DNA of 64,000 nucleotides from Phialocephala subalpina (GCA_900073065.1 FJOG01000008.1:1016552-1080551), one strand, 5' to 3'; numbered from the stretch's first letter, positions 12,087-22,877 are shown. The notes: generated by a model not told the origin, from the letters alone. Numbers and translations: made by a program.

Positions 12087-12548
12087 TACGAGAACGAGGA
12101 TGATGACCGTGACACGAGACTACATACTTTTATACTTGATACATAATGTAATGATCATCCCTCATCGAGAAAGTAATGTTTTGAGCATGGAGGGCATCAT
12201 GCGGAGTGTTATATGGAGGTATCCCTTTCGAACACGCCCATCAAATTTTGGCTTTCAGTCTCAATGTCCCAGCTTTGTAGATAACATATTAATCAATATG
12301 ATTCCGAAATTCCGATTCACTGACCGAGAAGCAGTTCAACCTACTTCTATCAGTTTCTAGCCAATCAAAACGCCCCACTGTAGCCTGACCGAAAAAGTGG
12401 GACGAGGCTGCGATTCTGTCCGGTCTGATTTCCATCTCGGCTGCCCACGCCGCACATAAAACCAACATCCATCCACCAGATCTTCCCACCTTCTTACAAC
12501 TAATTTAATCTTAAACTTTCACACAATCTCTACAGCAAGTATTCAAAG
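12087..12548. other. ERG7-SGT1 intergenic region
   Basis: A 460-bp spacer between two plus-strand genes. It should hold the ERG7 3' UTR and the SGT1 promoter. The 60 bp before the SGT1 ATG are C/T/A-rich, as expected for a 5' UTR. No other gene is visible. Confidence 0.5.
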
Positions 12549-13775
12549 ATGGCCGATGTAGCCCACGCAAACAAAGGCCAAGCCGCCCTCCAATCCTCCG
12601 ACTACCCCACCGCCATCCAACACCTAACCCTCGCTCTGCAAACAACCAAATCCCCCCTCTGGCTAATCTGGCGCTCAACCGCATACCAACGAACCTCGCA
12701 ACACACGCTCGCTTTGGCAGACGCTGATAATGCCGTCCTCGCCGCCATCAAAAGATCCAGTCGCCCTCTAATCGCTACTGCCCATTTTCGGAGAGCGGTT
12801 GCGTTGCATGGGTTGAAGAGATACGGGGATGCGAGGATGTGCTTGCGCTGGGTGAATGAATATAATGATAAGGAGAAGGGGTTGACGATTTGGATTGCCA
12901 AGGTTGCGGCGGACTATGATAAGGCTGGAGGGGAGGAGGCGGAGTGTAATCAGATCACTGTGTTGAAGGTTCCGGATGAGGTTAAGGAGGTGTCGAAGGA
13001 TACCAAACCGCCGGAGGATACAAAGCCGGTGAAGGAAGACAAGGGGAAAGGCCCTGAGGTCGCGGTCAAACCTCTTGTTGCTGCAGCACCAAAGCCGACA
13101 ACGAAGGAGAATATTCGTCATGAGTGGTATCAATCTCCAACTTCGGTCACTATTGAGATTTTGGCAAAGGGTGTGCCAGCGGAGAATACAGAGGTCAAGA
13201 TTGATGCTGGCAGTGTAAGTGTCCCTTCTCCCTATTTCGAGAATCATGCTAACATCCAACAGCTCGAAGTCAGTTTCCCTCTCGCAGGCTCCGATAGCAC
13301 ATACGGCTTCACGATCGAGCCCCTGTTCTCTAAAGTCGACTTTACAAAATCAAGATACAGAATCACACCCCATAAAATCGAAATCGTCCTCCACAAGTCT
13401 ACACCCGGCAAATGGTCCGCACTCGAAGGAACCGAAGCCATCGCCAGCGAGCTCCCGTCCGAGAAAACAGAAGACATCCCCGCCGCAGCCTTCAAACCAG
13501 AAACAGCACCTGTCTATCCGACATCATCCAAGAATGGACCAAAGAATTGGGATAAACTTATGGGTGATGAGGAAGACGAGAAGGAAGGCGAGGATGTGGA
13601 TCATTTCTTTAAGCAACTTTACAAGAATGCGGACCCGGACACGAAACGTGCGATGATGAAGAGTTACCAGGAGAGTAATGGTACTTCGTTGAGTACGAAT
13701 TGGGCCGATGTGGGCAGCAAGAAGTTCGATACAGAGCCACCAGAGGGGATGGAGGCGAAGAAGTGGGAGATTTAG
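12549..13775 (+). CDS. SGT1: SGT1-like co-chaperone (TPR-CS-SGS)
   Basis: Domain order: a TPR region (about residues 1-110), a charged linker rich in K, E and P (about 130-185), a CS domain starting 'RHEWYQSPTSVTIEI' (about 188-275), and an SGS domain from 'GPKNWDKLMGDEEDE' to the end with 'GTSLSTNWADVGSKKFD'. SGT1 is an Hsp90 co-chaperone that links it to Skp1/SCF and kinetochore assembly in the yeast paradigm. The reading frame is open throughout, but 13215-13262 is a textbook intron (GTAAGT donor, GCTAAC branch, CAACAG acceptor). Removing its 48 nt gives 392 residues and the proper CS strand 'DAGSLEVSFPLAGSDSTYGF'. The start context is good, with ATG following a C/A-rich leader. Confidence 0.93.
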   Translation: MADVAHANKGQAALQSSDYPTAIQHLTLALQTTKSPLWLIWRSTAYQRTSQHTLALADADNAVLAAIKRSSRPLIATAHFRRAVALHGLKRYGDARMCLRWVNEYNDKEKGLTIWIAKVAADYDKAGGEEAECNQITVLKVPDEVKEVSKDTKPPEDTKPVKEDKGKGPEVAVKPLVAAAPKPTTKENIRHEWYQSPTSVTIEILAKGVPAENTEVKIDAGSVSVPSPYFENHANIQQLEVSFPLAGSDSTYGFTIEPLFSKVDFTKSRYRITPHKIEIVLHKSTPGKWSALEGTEAIASELPSEKTEDIPAAAFKPETAPVYPTSSKNGPKNWDKLMGDEEDEKEGEDVDHFFKQLYKNADPDTKRAMMKSYQESNGTSLSTNWADVGSKKFDTEPPEGMEAKKWEI

Positions 13776-14532
13776 ATTGACGATCTACACTCTCGGAGGT
13801 ACTGGTGAGCTTCTTTGGCTCCTGGATTTGTCGCTCGTATTGCGTTGGAGCCTTCTATGGATGATATTCTTGCAGCATGGCGGAGGCGTTGCTCATGGGG
13901 TAGGTAGTTGTCGACATCGACGCTCAAGTGGAGTCTAAAATCGAGATTTACTTTACCACTACTTTTCCTTACGAATCTTGATGGGCTGTGGGACATTTAT
14001 CGCGTTTGCTTCCTTTTACTTTTGCATCAAATCCCCTCTGTGTTCTACTTCGAGGCCGGGGCAGAATTCTCGGATCCGTACTTCCGGACGGCTCAAAGTT
14101 GTAGCACGACCGCTACATTTCCGGCAGCGCGGTTCTTCACGCTGCCAAAACATAGTTAATTAAAAGTTCATTTGCAGGCGGGTACAGTTCAGGAACAGTA
14201 GGAAGACGTCCGGCTAAATTGATGCCAAGCTTTCCCCAACGTTCTTCTGGGAGATCAGCCTTATTCTGATTGAGGGGAAATTTCTTCCACTTCGGTAAGG
14301 TGCCGCCGATCCCTCGCCTTACCCCACGAAATATGGGGAGGTCCATCCCACTTTGTCCAGTGTTCTAGTTTGAGTCTGACACTTTTCTTCTGTTTGTAGT
14401 GAGGGGTTCGCTGCTCGCTGCAGTTTTGTCCGGGTTCACGTCATTCTTTTTGTTTTGTTTTTATTTGTTTCAAGTATCGCCAATTTGTCCTTGCAGCTCC
14501 TTGCTAGGACGTGAAGTATCACAAACGCAACC
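13776..14532. other. Intergenic region upstream of the GH31 gene
   Basis: About 750 bp without a supportable gene. Short ORFs on both strands lack motifs. The part just before the GH31 start (14440-14530) is T-rich then mixed and likely holds its promoter and leader. Confidence 0.5.
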
Positions 14533-16773
14533 ATGAAATTGAGAATCCTCAATTCCGCTGCTATCGCAGCTTTCCTCTCCCTCTTCAACTCCGCAACAGC
14601 AACCACAATTCCTGCGACTGGCCCCGTCCCAATTCGTATCACCTCTGGCGGCGAAGCCTTCGTAAACAACAACGCCGTCCTAATCGGCAACACAAACACA
14701 ACCCTTACACCGATCACCGCCTCCACCAAAGGCGTCACCCTCACCTGGCAGCCCCTCAAACACCACGTCATAAAAGTCGAAGTATCGAGCAACTACAGCT
14801 TCACCGGTGCTCAATTCACCGTCCCCTCCTCCGACAAATTCTTCGGCGTCTGGGAATACCCCTTTCACGGACAACTCGACAACACGAACGTCTCTCTCCA
14901 ACTCCTCGGTGTGGGGAACGATGAAGGAATCAATTGGTCGAATGCCCGAGCGCCATTCTTTATCAGCACTGCGGGGTATGGAGTTTATGTCGACACTCTT
15001 GAGATGGGAGCTTTCGACTTTACTACTCCGAATATGGCGACTTTCAACTTCAATACTAGTAGTTTGACATATTATATCATTCTTCCTGAGAAAGAGGGGA
15101 GTTTCAAGAGTGTTATTAGGGAGTATACGGAATTGAGTGCGAGGATCGAGATGCCGCCAGACTCGGCATACGGTCCTAATTTTTGGTCTGATGACTTCAC
15201 GCAAGATTTCCACGGAAATGTGTCAAATGCTCAGGAAAATTATTTTGATGTCATCAACCATCTTGCGGAGAACCAGATTCGAGCTACGAGCATGTTCGCT
15301 GATCGTATGTCCCTCTGCTCTTTCCCTCCCACCTACTAACTAGAAAACGCAGGACCATATGGAACAGGCAACTCAAGCTTCGGCAACTTCGACTTCAACC
15401 CAAAATTCTACCCCACCCCCGCCAAATTCATCTCAGATCTTGCTTCCGCAGGATTCGACTTTCAAGTCTGGGTCGCCAACCGTGCATTCCTTTACACAGA
15501 ACTCTTTAACGCTTCAGTCGCAAACGGGTGGCTATTCCCAGGCATCGATCCTGTACAGTTCCAAGGTCCGGCTCTCAACCTCTCAATTCCAGCAGCATAC
15601 GACTACTTCAAATCCCATCTCAAGTATTTCACAGATCTAGGAGTAAAAGGATTTAAAATCGACCGAGGCGAAGAATCCGAAATGCCCTTCTACGAACAAA
15701 ACATCCAAATGACACTCTTCGAAAAACTCTGCCACGAAGTAATGATCGAAGCCTGGGGACTCGGAAATTACTACTCCTTCGCACGCTCCGCAGTTGATCG
15801 TGCGCGGTCTTTAACTGGGATCTGGAACGGAGATTCGCATGCGAATTTCACTGGTCTTCAGTATTCGGTTACTTCTGGTCTGAGGGCTGGCATACTGGGG
15901 TTTAGCATGTGGGGGAGTGATACGGGGGGTTATATTCGGGTTGCTAATCAGACGGTTCCGACGGAGGAGTTGTGGGCGAGGTGGATGTGGTTTAGTGCTT
16001 TTAGTCCGGTTTTTGAGGTTATGGTGGGGACAGGACATACGCCTTGGTATGCGCCTTATACGTCTTCTCTGGTTGAGATCCTCAAGACGACAGCCAACCT
16101 ACACGTCTCGTTAGTTCCGTACATTCGGAGCTACACTTATCAAGCGACGAAGACTGGCATCCCGGTCATGAGGGCGTTGTGGCTTGAGTATCCGGATGAG
16201 CTCGATGCTGTCAAAGACATCGGAGACCAGTACATCTTTGGATCCGAATTCCTCGTCGCCCCGATGGTAACGACTGGCAACAGTCGCGAAGTTTATTTCC
16301 CCGGATCCACCAAATGGATCAACTACATCTCCCTCACTTCCAACACCACTTCCATACCACAAGTCTACGCCGGCGGACAAACTACCAACGTCACAGCAAG
16401 TGTCGAAGAGATGCCGGTTTATGTCAAAGAAGGTGCCATTATCCCCACAGGAGATCTTCACCAAAACAACGCCAAATGGGACGCCAACTGGAAGCCTTAC
16501 CTCAACTTCGAAGTATTTCCTAGCTTCGATGTTGAATGTTCGAGCTTCAGTTATTATAGCAGAGAGACAAACAAGACAGTCGAGATTGAGATGAAGGTTG
16601 ATGGTGGAAATGTGACGATTACGAATGGTGGTTTTGGAGGGCTGGATAAGGTCTGGAATGTGACGAGTATTGGTGAGTATTGGGTGTATGTTGCTGGAAC
16701 AATTCAGAGAGTTGCTATACCGGAGGGAGGTGGGGCTGTGAGTATGAGGATGGAGAGCAGTGCTTGGGAATAG
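14533..16773 (+). CDS. Secreted glycoside hydrolase family 31 enzyme (alpha-glucosidase/alpha-xylosidase type)
   Basis: Two exons (14533-15304, 15353-16773) around a 48-nt intron encode 730 residues. The N-terminus is a signal peptide ('LNSAAIAAFLSLFNSATA'). Several N-x-S/T sequons fit secretion. The GH31 barrel is clear: 'YFTDLGVKGFKIDRGEESE' holds the nucleophile Asp361, and 'GIWNGDSHANF' holds the acid/base Asp418, followed by 'GFSMWGSDTGGY' and 'ELWARWMWFSAFSPVF'. The enzyme should cleave terminal alpha-linked sugars outside the cell. The KIDRGE form of the nucleophile motif recalls alpha-xylosidase-like members, but substrate cannot be fixed by eye. The 3' part has 'LVAPMVTTGNSREVYFPGS', typical of the proximal C-terminal domain. 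It looks intact. Confidence 0.92.
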
Positions 16774-17183
16774 GAGACACGACTTGAACGTCTTTTATCC
16801 GCGCGAATGCGAAAACCACAGGCTTGTTTGAATTCTTGAGGGCCTCTTGAACTTGCTTGGTATTTTTGCTTTTCATACTGATCCTCGAGTGAGCTGCTTG
16901 AATCTGCCCTGATGCCCTTTTGGCGTCGGTACTTTTAGCCAACAAGAACGTCGTGCAAAAAACGCCAAGGCTGAAAATGGTGAAGCGAGGCCAATAGGAG
17001 GCATGATGATCGAGACATTCATGCAGCCCATCGGTGCCACACCGAGCCGCACCTCGACACACTCAACACCCTTAAGTATGTGTTGTCGCCATCCTGAGAA
17101 CGTATATCTCCAGCTTGAGGAGCAGATCGAATTAACTCAAGCGGTCCGACATCTCTCTATTTGTTGTGGCAAATAGCTCCAAG
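16774..17183. other. Intergenic region before the small membrane-protein trio
   Basis: A 410-bp spacer with no supportable ORF. It presumably holds the GH31 3' end and the promoter of the first small membrane-protein gene. Confidence 0.5.
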
Positions 17184-17756
17184 ATGACAACCGCCTTTTC
17201 CTCTACCCTCCCCACTATGACATCCCTCATAAACTCAACCACAAACAGCACTTCCAACGGCAGTATTTGCAATGATCCTGCTACCTGGTCCTACGACGAA
17301 TGCTACTCCATCCACACAAATATCCACATCTTCTCTATCGTCTTTCCCACTGTCATTGGCGGACTTCTCCTCATTTCCGGTCTCCTATACCTCTGTACCG
17401 ATGGCTCTGGATGGACTTTGGTAATACCATGTCTTATCGTTTCTCCACTTGTGTTTGCCGGCGCCCATGTAGCAGCTGTGGGTGCGATAGTTTGGTATTT
17501 GGGAATATTTGTCTTTTGGTGTATGGGTGGTATGTGGAGACATTGGGTGGTTCCGGGGTGGAGGGGGACTTGGAGGGGTGTGAAGGGGGTGGGGATGTGG
17601 TGTTGGTATCCTGTTAGGGAGAGGAAGGAGATTAGGAGGAGGAGGGAGGACAAGAGGAAAGTGAAAGAGGAGAAAAGAGTTGAGGACGAAAAGAGGGAGT
17701 TGGAGGAGAAGAGGAGGAAGGCAGGGCCCGTGATGATCGAGGCTACGGAGGTGTAG
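17184..17756 (+). CDS. Small membrane protein, first of three adjacent, 190 aa
   Basis: A single exon. The first ATG (17184) gives an extracellular-type Ser/Thr/Asn-rich N-terminus with several N-x-S/T sequons (about residues 1-45). Then come hydrophobic spans 'IFSIVFPTVIGGLLLISGLLY' (~52-73), 'LVIPCLIVSPLVFAGAHVAA' (~80-99) and 'AIVWYLGIFVFWCMGGMW' (~101-120). A Trp-rich basic stretch and a strongly charged K/R/E tail predicted as coiled coil complete the protein. I do not recognise a family. Two neighbours downstream share the plan of Ser/Thr head, two or three membrane spans and charged cytosolic tail, which suggests a local group of related or co-functioning proteins. Confidence 0.6.
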   Translation: MTTAFSSTLPTMTSLINSTTNSTSNGSICNDPATWSYDECYSIHTNIHIFSIVFPTVIGGLLLISGLLYLCTDGSGWTLVIPCLIVSPLVFAGAHVAAVGAIVWYLGIFVFWCMGGMWRHWVVPGWRGTWRGVKGVGMWCWYPVRERKEIRRRREDKRKVKEEKRVEDEKRELEEKRRKAGPVMIEATEV

Positions 17757-18177
17757 AACCACAAATAAAAGATTATTACAGTTATGAAAGTACGGTGTAT
17801 GTGCTGGACTTTCAAGTGAAGAGTCGGAAGCGGGGTCGAAGCGGGGCAGCCCCTGATCTTAGCGAGATACTGTTCAGCGGAGGAGACCAACATTTCGCCT
17901 GGACATTCGTGCTGCTTCCCGCTTGTGCTAAAGTTGTGTCTAGTTGCAGCGATTGAGTTTGGCATACTCTGCATTGAGATTCCTGCAGCTGTGGCGTCCA
18001 GAGCCTCGTCTAAAAATAGCCATTCATCCAATCCCGCTCCGACAACCTGCATCAGGCTTCCAAATCAACGATAAGAGACCTGAAAATTCAGGATCTCTCA
18101 CAGATCACGAGAAGAGGTTTATTTTATATACACTCTTCAGCTATCTACCCATCTCCTTGCCCATACCTATCACCAAC

Positions 18178-18582
18178 ATGGGAGGCGGCGGCTACTCAAA
18201 CAACTCCAGCACCATCCCAACACGCGAAAAACTCATAATCGGTCTCACCATCGGAGGCTACTTCTTCGTCATTTTTGCAGCGTTCGCAATTGCGATGGTT
18301 GCTGATAATCATGGCCATCGAAACATCCCAAGATGGGCTGCGACTCTCGTCCTCCTCCTTACGTTCCCCTTCTGGGCCATATTCGCGATATGCAGTCCTT
18401 CGGTGCGAAAACACATTGTTTCTCTTGGAAGAGCGGTGACTAGGATATGGGGAGATGATCTTGGCGAGAAGGTCTCTGGATTTTGGGATAGAAGAAGGAA
18501 GAGGGAGGTTGAAGGAACGGAGCTTGGGAAAGTACAGGGAGAAGTCCAAGAAGAGCGTGCTCAAGAGGTCCCGGGAGCTTGA
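18178..18582 (+). CDS. Small membrane protein, second of three adjacent, 134 aa
   Basis: A single exon from the ATG at 18178 ('MGGGGYSNNSSTIPTREKL'). Two membrane spans are visible: 'LIIGLTIGGYFFVIFAAFAIAMV' (~20-42) and 'AATLVLLLTFPFWAIFAICS' (~56-75). A basic/acidic tail follows ('FWDRRRKREVEGTELGKVQ'). The upstream in-frame sequence to 17944 is longer, but the pyrimidine-rich leader just before this ATG supports the shorter start. No family recognised. It resembles its neighbours in layout but lacks the long Ser/Thr head. Confidence 0.55.
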   Translation: MGGGGYSNNSSTIPTREKLIIGLTIGGYFFVIFAAFAIAMVADNHGHRNIPRWAATLVLLLTFPFWAIFAICSPSVRKHIVSLGRAVTRIWGDDLGEKVSGFWDRRRKREVEGTELGKVQGEVQEERAQEVPGA

Positions 18583-18887
18583 TTATAAGTTACGTAGACT
18601 TTGTAAAGGCTTCTGTAATATTGAGCCTTATGAGCTCATGTTCTGAGGTAGCTGATTGAAAGTACTGTACTGAGCTGTAGTTCTACCCCGCTGATGACGC
18701 TTGAAGCCCGACGTGGCACATCTGCCTTCCATCTAGCCTCGCAAAAGAGTGTCGTGATGCACAGCCTCACTGTCAACCTTCACAAGTATTTGACCAACAC
18801 CAGGGTCCAATTCGTACGAGACTTCACGTCTCTTGAAGTTCATCCATCCTGATTACCAGCAAGACCTCTCAATCTTATCACATTAAA

Positions 18888-19439
18888 ATGTCAAATACCA
18901 CCACAATCACTTCCGCTCTTCTCCCCACCTCAACAATCCTACCACCTCAAAATGGCACAGCCTCGTCAACAACATCATCGTCATCATTCGGCGGCGGAAT
19001 CATAACTGCTTTTGTGATAGCCGGCATCGTCGGGTTTATGTATCTCTGGCTCACGTTCATGTTGGTTGAAGTTATATGGTTTCAAAAAAAATCGATGTTG
19101 GCGAGAATAGGGTTGTCGTCGATAGTACTCGCATGGCCATTATATGTACTCTTTTTATTGATCTCGGAATGGTGGAAGAAGGGTGCTTCTGGTAGGATCA
19201 AAGACGGGGTTGAGGTGATGATTCGGAGGATGGCAGGGTGGACCTTTGGATGGCTCGATAGGTTGAGGAAGGAAGAGCTGAAAAGGATTGAAGACGGAGA
19301 AGGTTCGAAGGAGAAAGAACTCATCGCAAGTTCGAAAACCCCGAATTTAAAAATGGCCAATGGAGATAGACAAGTGGGTGATGGAGAAGGAGCGACTGTT
19401 CCGACAGAGGGTGGTGAGGTTGCTCCTGGGCCTCCTTGA
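18888..19439 (+). CDS. Small membrane protein, third of three adjacent, 183 aa
   Basis: A single exon. The N-terminal ~40 residues are Ser/Thr-rich with sequons ('NTTT', 'NGTA'). Two membrane spans follow: 'IITAFVIAGIVGFMYLWLTFML' (~38-60) and 'IGLSSIVLAWPLYVLFLLI' (~73-92). A charged tail of about 85 residues with K/E repeats ends in a Gly/Pro-rich tip. The plan matches the 190-aa protein 1 kb upstream, without obvious sequence identity by eye. Function unknown. Confidence 0.6.
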   Translation: MSNTTTITSALLPTSTILPPQNGTASSTTSSSSFGGGIITAFVIAGIVGFMYLWLTFMLVEVIWFQKKSMLARIGLSSIVLAWPLYVLFLLISEWWKKGASGRIKDGVEVMIRRMAGWTFGWLDRLRKEELKRIEDGEGSKEKELIASSKTPNLKMANGDRQVGDGEGATVPTEGGEVAPGPP

Positions 19440-19885
19440 CGCAGAAGGTACTCTCCAGTCATCTTGCCTGTCCATTGAGCCCAAGTACTGGCATCTTACA
19501 GAATAAATATTCTAGAACGACTGGTTTGGTATGCTTCGGCTTGTAAGAAGTTCAAGTGTTGTGGTCATTGAATCAGGGGTCTCGCTAATTAGCGGTTAAA
19601 AGCCCAAGCTTCTGGTGGTTCTAGCCCAAAGCTTAGCAGTGATAGCGCTGTCTTTCAGGCACAGCAGATTCCAGCGATCTTCACCCCTAAGCATTTTTGG
19701 TTAACGTTGACGTCTGCCACCGGGTAGGGGACATCCCGAGAAACTCTGTTATTTCAACTTTATCTCATCTTGAATCAAAACAATCCTTTTCCGCCTACAA
19801 TATCACACCTGAGGCGTCCTAGCTGAAAGCCTTCAACACTTCTGTGCTCATGGGATTAGAGACTCATCAAATTCAATCGTCCAAG
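19440..19885. other. Intergenic region upstream of the sulfotransferase-like relic
   Basis: About 450 bp without a supportable ORF on either strand. Confidence 0.45.
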
Positions 19886-20878
19886 ATGACATCGATAGTA
19901 TCTGAGCTACGAAGCGGTGCGCCGCAAAATCCAGGTCATCGGCAGCGGCTTCGGGCCCACGGGAACGATGTCTTTATCAGCGGCACTTGAGAGGCCCCTT
20001 GACGGTAAAATCTATCATACTGGAACAATGGTGTTCTATGAAGAAGGTTCGTTCTCATCAGATCTAGCCAAACTCAATTCACCATTTTGGTTGAAGGTCA
20101 CGTGAATCACGCCTTCCCCCCTTTATTCGAAGCGAGCATTCCTAGCTTACAAAAGCCGCTAAGGTTGCACAAACGTAAAACTAACTGTCTACAGACATAA
20201 TGAAGAAATGGGGCAAAGTACTCAACCCAGACACGTCCCCAACATACACCAAATCGACACTCGAGGAAATGCTAGCAGGATACATCGGCATCACAGACAC
20301 TTAGGGGGCAGCCATGACGCCCGAACTGCTAGAAATGTATCTTGACGCTATTGTGATCTGTACAACACGTGAGCCAGGAGCCTGGTGGAAGAGTTAGACA
20401 GATATGACAGGCAATGCTCCGCCAACTTGGATGATGAAAGTGTTGCTCGCCACAGTACCGATCTTCAGATTGTTTCCGTATTCCATCCAGGAACTTTGGA
20501 GAAGGTTGGTGAAACAGTATGGTATTGAGGCAAGAGAACCTGATAGTAAAGGTGAGATCATTCCCTTTGGAGCCTTTGACTGCATCATGCTCACGAATGT
20601 CAGATTATATCACAATGCACAACGACTGGCTGAAGCGAGTCGTCCCTTCCGAAGGACTCCACTTCTTTAACGTGAAAGAAGGATGGGAACCTTTGTGCAG
20701 GATCCTCGACGTACTTGTTCCGGATGTTCCGTTTCCAAAAGCAAATGAGGCAGCTGCGATGAAGGAGCTGGCGGATACGATCATCAGCCAGGTGTATGTG
20801 AGGTGGGGGTCGATTATTGGGGCAGCGGCGGTTGGTTTTGCTGCTGCTGTCCTGGGGATGAAGTATCTTACTTGTTAG
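19886..20878 (+). pseudogene. Sulfotransferase-like (P-loop, Sulfotransfer_4 type) pseudogene
   Basis: The P-loop block 'KIQVIGSGFGPTGTMSLSAA' starts the protein. An intron (about 20047-20193) joins to 'MKKWGKVLNPDTSPTY'. In one frame, TAG stops at 20302-20304 and 20395-20397 interrupt 'GITDT*GAAMTPELLEMY' and 'EPGAWWKS*TDM'. A frame change near 20590-20610 leads to 'DYITMHNDWLKRVV', 'HFFNVKEGWEPLC' and 'VPDVPFPKANEA', the typical end of this fungal family. It finishes with a C-terminal membrane span ('AAAVGFAAAVLGMKYL'). The ATG at 19886 is also out of frame with the P-loop. Both stops are probably TGG-to-TAG changes, which is what RIP leaves on the coding strand. The gene is dead unless the assembly is wrong. 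Confidence 0.7.
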
Positions 20879-21297
20879 ATGAGGCTTCTGTAATTTTGCG
20901 AACAAAGCCAACACTTCTAGCTTTTGCTCTTTCCTTCTTGTTCCATTTTGCTTGGGTCATTGTACAGGTGTGTGCATTGGTGTATTAATGCCTGTCTGTT
21001 ATTTCGCGCCAATCCTCACCTCCCTTTGCGTGCGCGCCAAGCCACATCGCACGTGACCCCTCGCCGCTCTGCTCACCCTCGCTTCACCTCAACCTCACCC
21101 ATCCTCACCAGCCTTCTTGTGCGCACTCCACCGCCTCACCTCTACTCACCCCTCTTGCCTTGGATGTGGCCATCCCCGGTCGTAATACTATCGAGAGCGT
21201 TAACTCCTGGCGAGAAGGATTCAGGAGAGCCAGAACGAGCTCCGGGGGGGGGGCGCAGCCTGTTCACTACCGCCAACCTGCCAACAGCTATAGTATC
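20879..21297. other. Pyrimidine-rich intergenic region
   Basis: The stretch 21010-21160 is dominated by C and T on the plus strand (CTCACC-like runs), and a run of eight or nine G lies near 21243. It ends at the start of the 180-aa gene, so it is likely its promoter and leader. No gene visible. Confidence 0.5.
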
Positions 21298-21889
21298 ATG
21301 TCTGATAGCGGGCGTACCGCCGACGATGAACTCTCCGAATTTGGTATCGCTACAGTAGGAGAGATCGACTCGGAGTTGGTCAAAAAAGTCCGACTGGGGT
21401 CTTTGGATGTTTTGCAGCGACTTATCCGGCAGACTAAGCTCAAATGGAATAGTGACTGCGACGCTGTTGTACGCGATTTCGAAACTGTAAGTGAAAAGGG
21501 CTAAAGAGGTGCATACTATGCTAATGGAACGATAGAGACTCAAACCAAACCTTATCACCTTGCGCGCAAAAACATGCCAGAATCGTCGATTTGTCTACTT
21601 TCACGAATATCCAACATCCTCTACCATCTATAGGCCTGAGCACGGCACGGGGAAACACACAGTGGTAATCGTGATAAGAGATGGGCCCGGACTTCCTCTC
21701 ATCTGCAAAGGCTCTCATAAGTCGGACGAACTTGATTTGAGCACATTTGACCCGCCATCTACAATCTCCTCTGGCGAAGGCTCTGTGGTAGTCTTCGATT
21801 CGGGCATAGTGCGAAAAGATACTCTTGTGCAAGTTGCTAGTTGGGTTGGAATCCTCTTAGTATATGGAGAGAGCAATACAGGGAGTTGA
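21298..21889 (+). CDS. Uncharacterised 180-aa protein
   Basis: Two exons (21298-21486 and 21536-21889) around a 49-nt intron (GTAAGT...GCTAAT...GATAG), both junctions in phase. The N-terminus is acidic, then 'VKKVRLGSLDVLQRLIRQ' looks helical. The C-terminal half is beta-rich: 'HTVVIVIRDGPGLPLICKGSHK' and 'SSGEGSVVVFDSGIVRKD'. The order 'PGLPLICKGSHK...G..VVFDSG.' loosely recalls the jelly-roll of 2-oxoglutarate dioxygenases (phytanoyl-CoA type), but I see no HxD metal pair. I do not assign a function. Confidence 0.5.
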
Positions 21890-22424
21890 TCAAGCCGAAA
21901 AGAGGAAATAAATTTTAATATACATAAGGTTTGGTTAAATGACATCCACAAATCACGGTGAGGTAGGGTATATAGTGGTCTCGTCGAAATTAGTTTCTAT
22001 TATCCGCGAACATGCCTCATGAATACCACCAAGCGCATATAATTTTTCCCCACAAGGCGCTTCAGATATTACTAGCTAGAGCCGAAACAGGTCGCCTTCG
22101 GTCCATCCACCACCGCTCTCACCTTCGACTCACCCTTACTCATTTTGACTCACCAAAAATTGCCTGTAAAGCAGCCCTGCTCACCTTTCCGAACAGATAT
22201 GGATTTTCTTCATGTCAGGATTGGCGCATGAGAATTATCTGTTGTTCTGCAGGCATCCCTACCCTAGCATCTTCCATCCCATTCCTGCGATATTTTGAAT
22301 ACTCCCTTCCATTCCAGCTCTTGTTAGTTGTCCATAAGTCTCGATAACTGCTGCTTTGTTCACCTAACCAGCATTTGAGTATATCAGATGCAAGATCTCC
22401 CCGATCTCCCCAATATTTCGGCCA

Positions 22425-22877
22425 GTGAAATTGCGACAGATCTTCAACGCATCCAAATGTCCAATTCAATTCCTCAACTGGTCATCTTTCGCCCATCAAC
22501 ACAAGAAATGTCTGTGGAGAAAACGAACTCGGACCAGACCCCCCTCTCCGGCACCCGAGTGCAGCACTATCTTCGTCTGCAGGACAACTCCCATTCCCAG
22601 TGAAGATGACTCAGGCCGGGCGCCAATCTTCCCCAACGAGCGGGTCTTCCTGAAAGTCGAATGGTACCGTGATCTAGAAGGTGAAAATAGCTGGGGGCCG
22701 CAGAAAGATGTCAGAGTCCGAGTCAAGTGGTGCACCGAGGATGGTATTCGAGTTCCAAACGGATCACGACCTTGGGAGACTACAACTTTTGTCCCTGTCA
22801 CGAGGCCCAAGACCATCTCGGAAACGATGTGTCTCTTGGTTTTGCCCCAATTGGAACCAACATACCCGCAGCCTTGA
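22425..22877 (+). CDS. Possible uncharacterised protein, exon structure unresolved
   Basis: This frame reads 'FPNERVFLKVEWYRDLEG' and 'DVRVRVKWCTEDGIRVPNG', which looks like real coding sequence. It stops at 22877 after a low-quality tail. An overlapping frame (to 23050) reads 'DPNELDGQQIGALLRVGR', also protein-like. One frameshift near 22800 could join them, or one may be chance. No family recognised. An upstream ATG at 22388 lies in a third frame. Confidence 0.3.
   Translation: MKLRQIFNASKCPIQFLNWSSFAHQHKKCLWRKRTRTRPPSPAPECSTIFVCRTTPIPSEDDSGRAPIFPNERVFLKVEWYRDLEGENSWGPQKDVRVRVKWCTEDGIRVPNGSRPWETTTFVPVTRPKTISETMCLLVLPQLEPTYPQP

Noticed and set aside
14680..15213. 177-codon minus-strand ORF
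   Set aside because: Antisense to the GH31 signal-peptide exon, which is clearly coding on the plus strand.
17303..18052. 249-codon minus-strand ORF
   Set aside because: Antisense shadow of the first small membrane-protein gene: Ser/Leu/His/Pro-rich product mirrors the purine-rich coding strand.
21160..21297. Longer start for the 180-aa gene
   Set aside because: The extension is Arg/Ser-rich and crosses a run of G typical of leader DNA; the ATG at 21298 has a better context.
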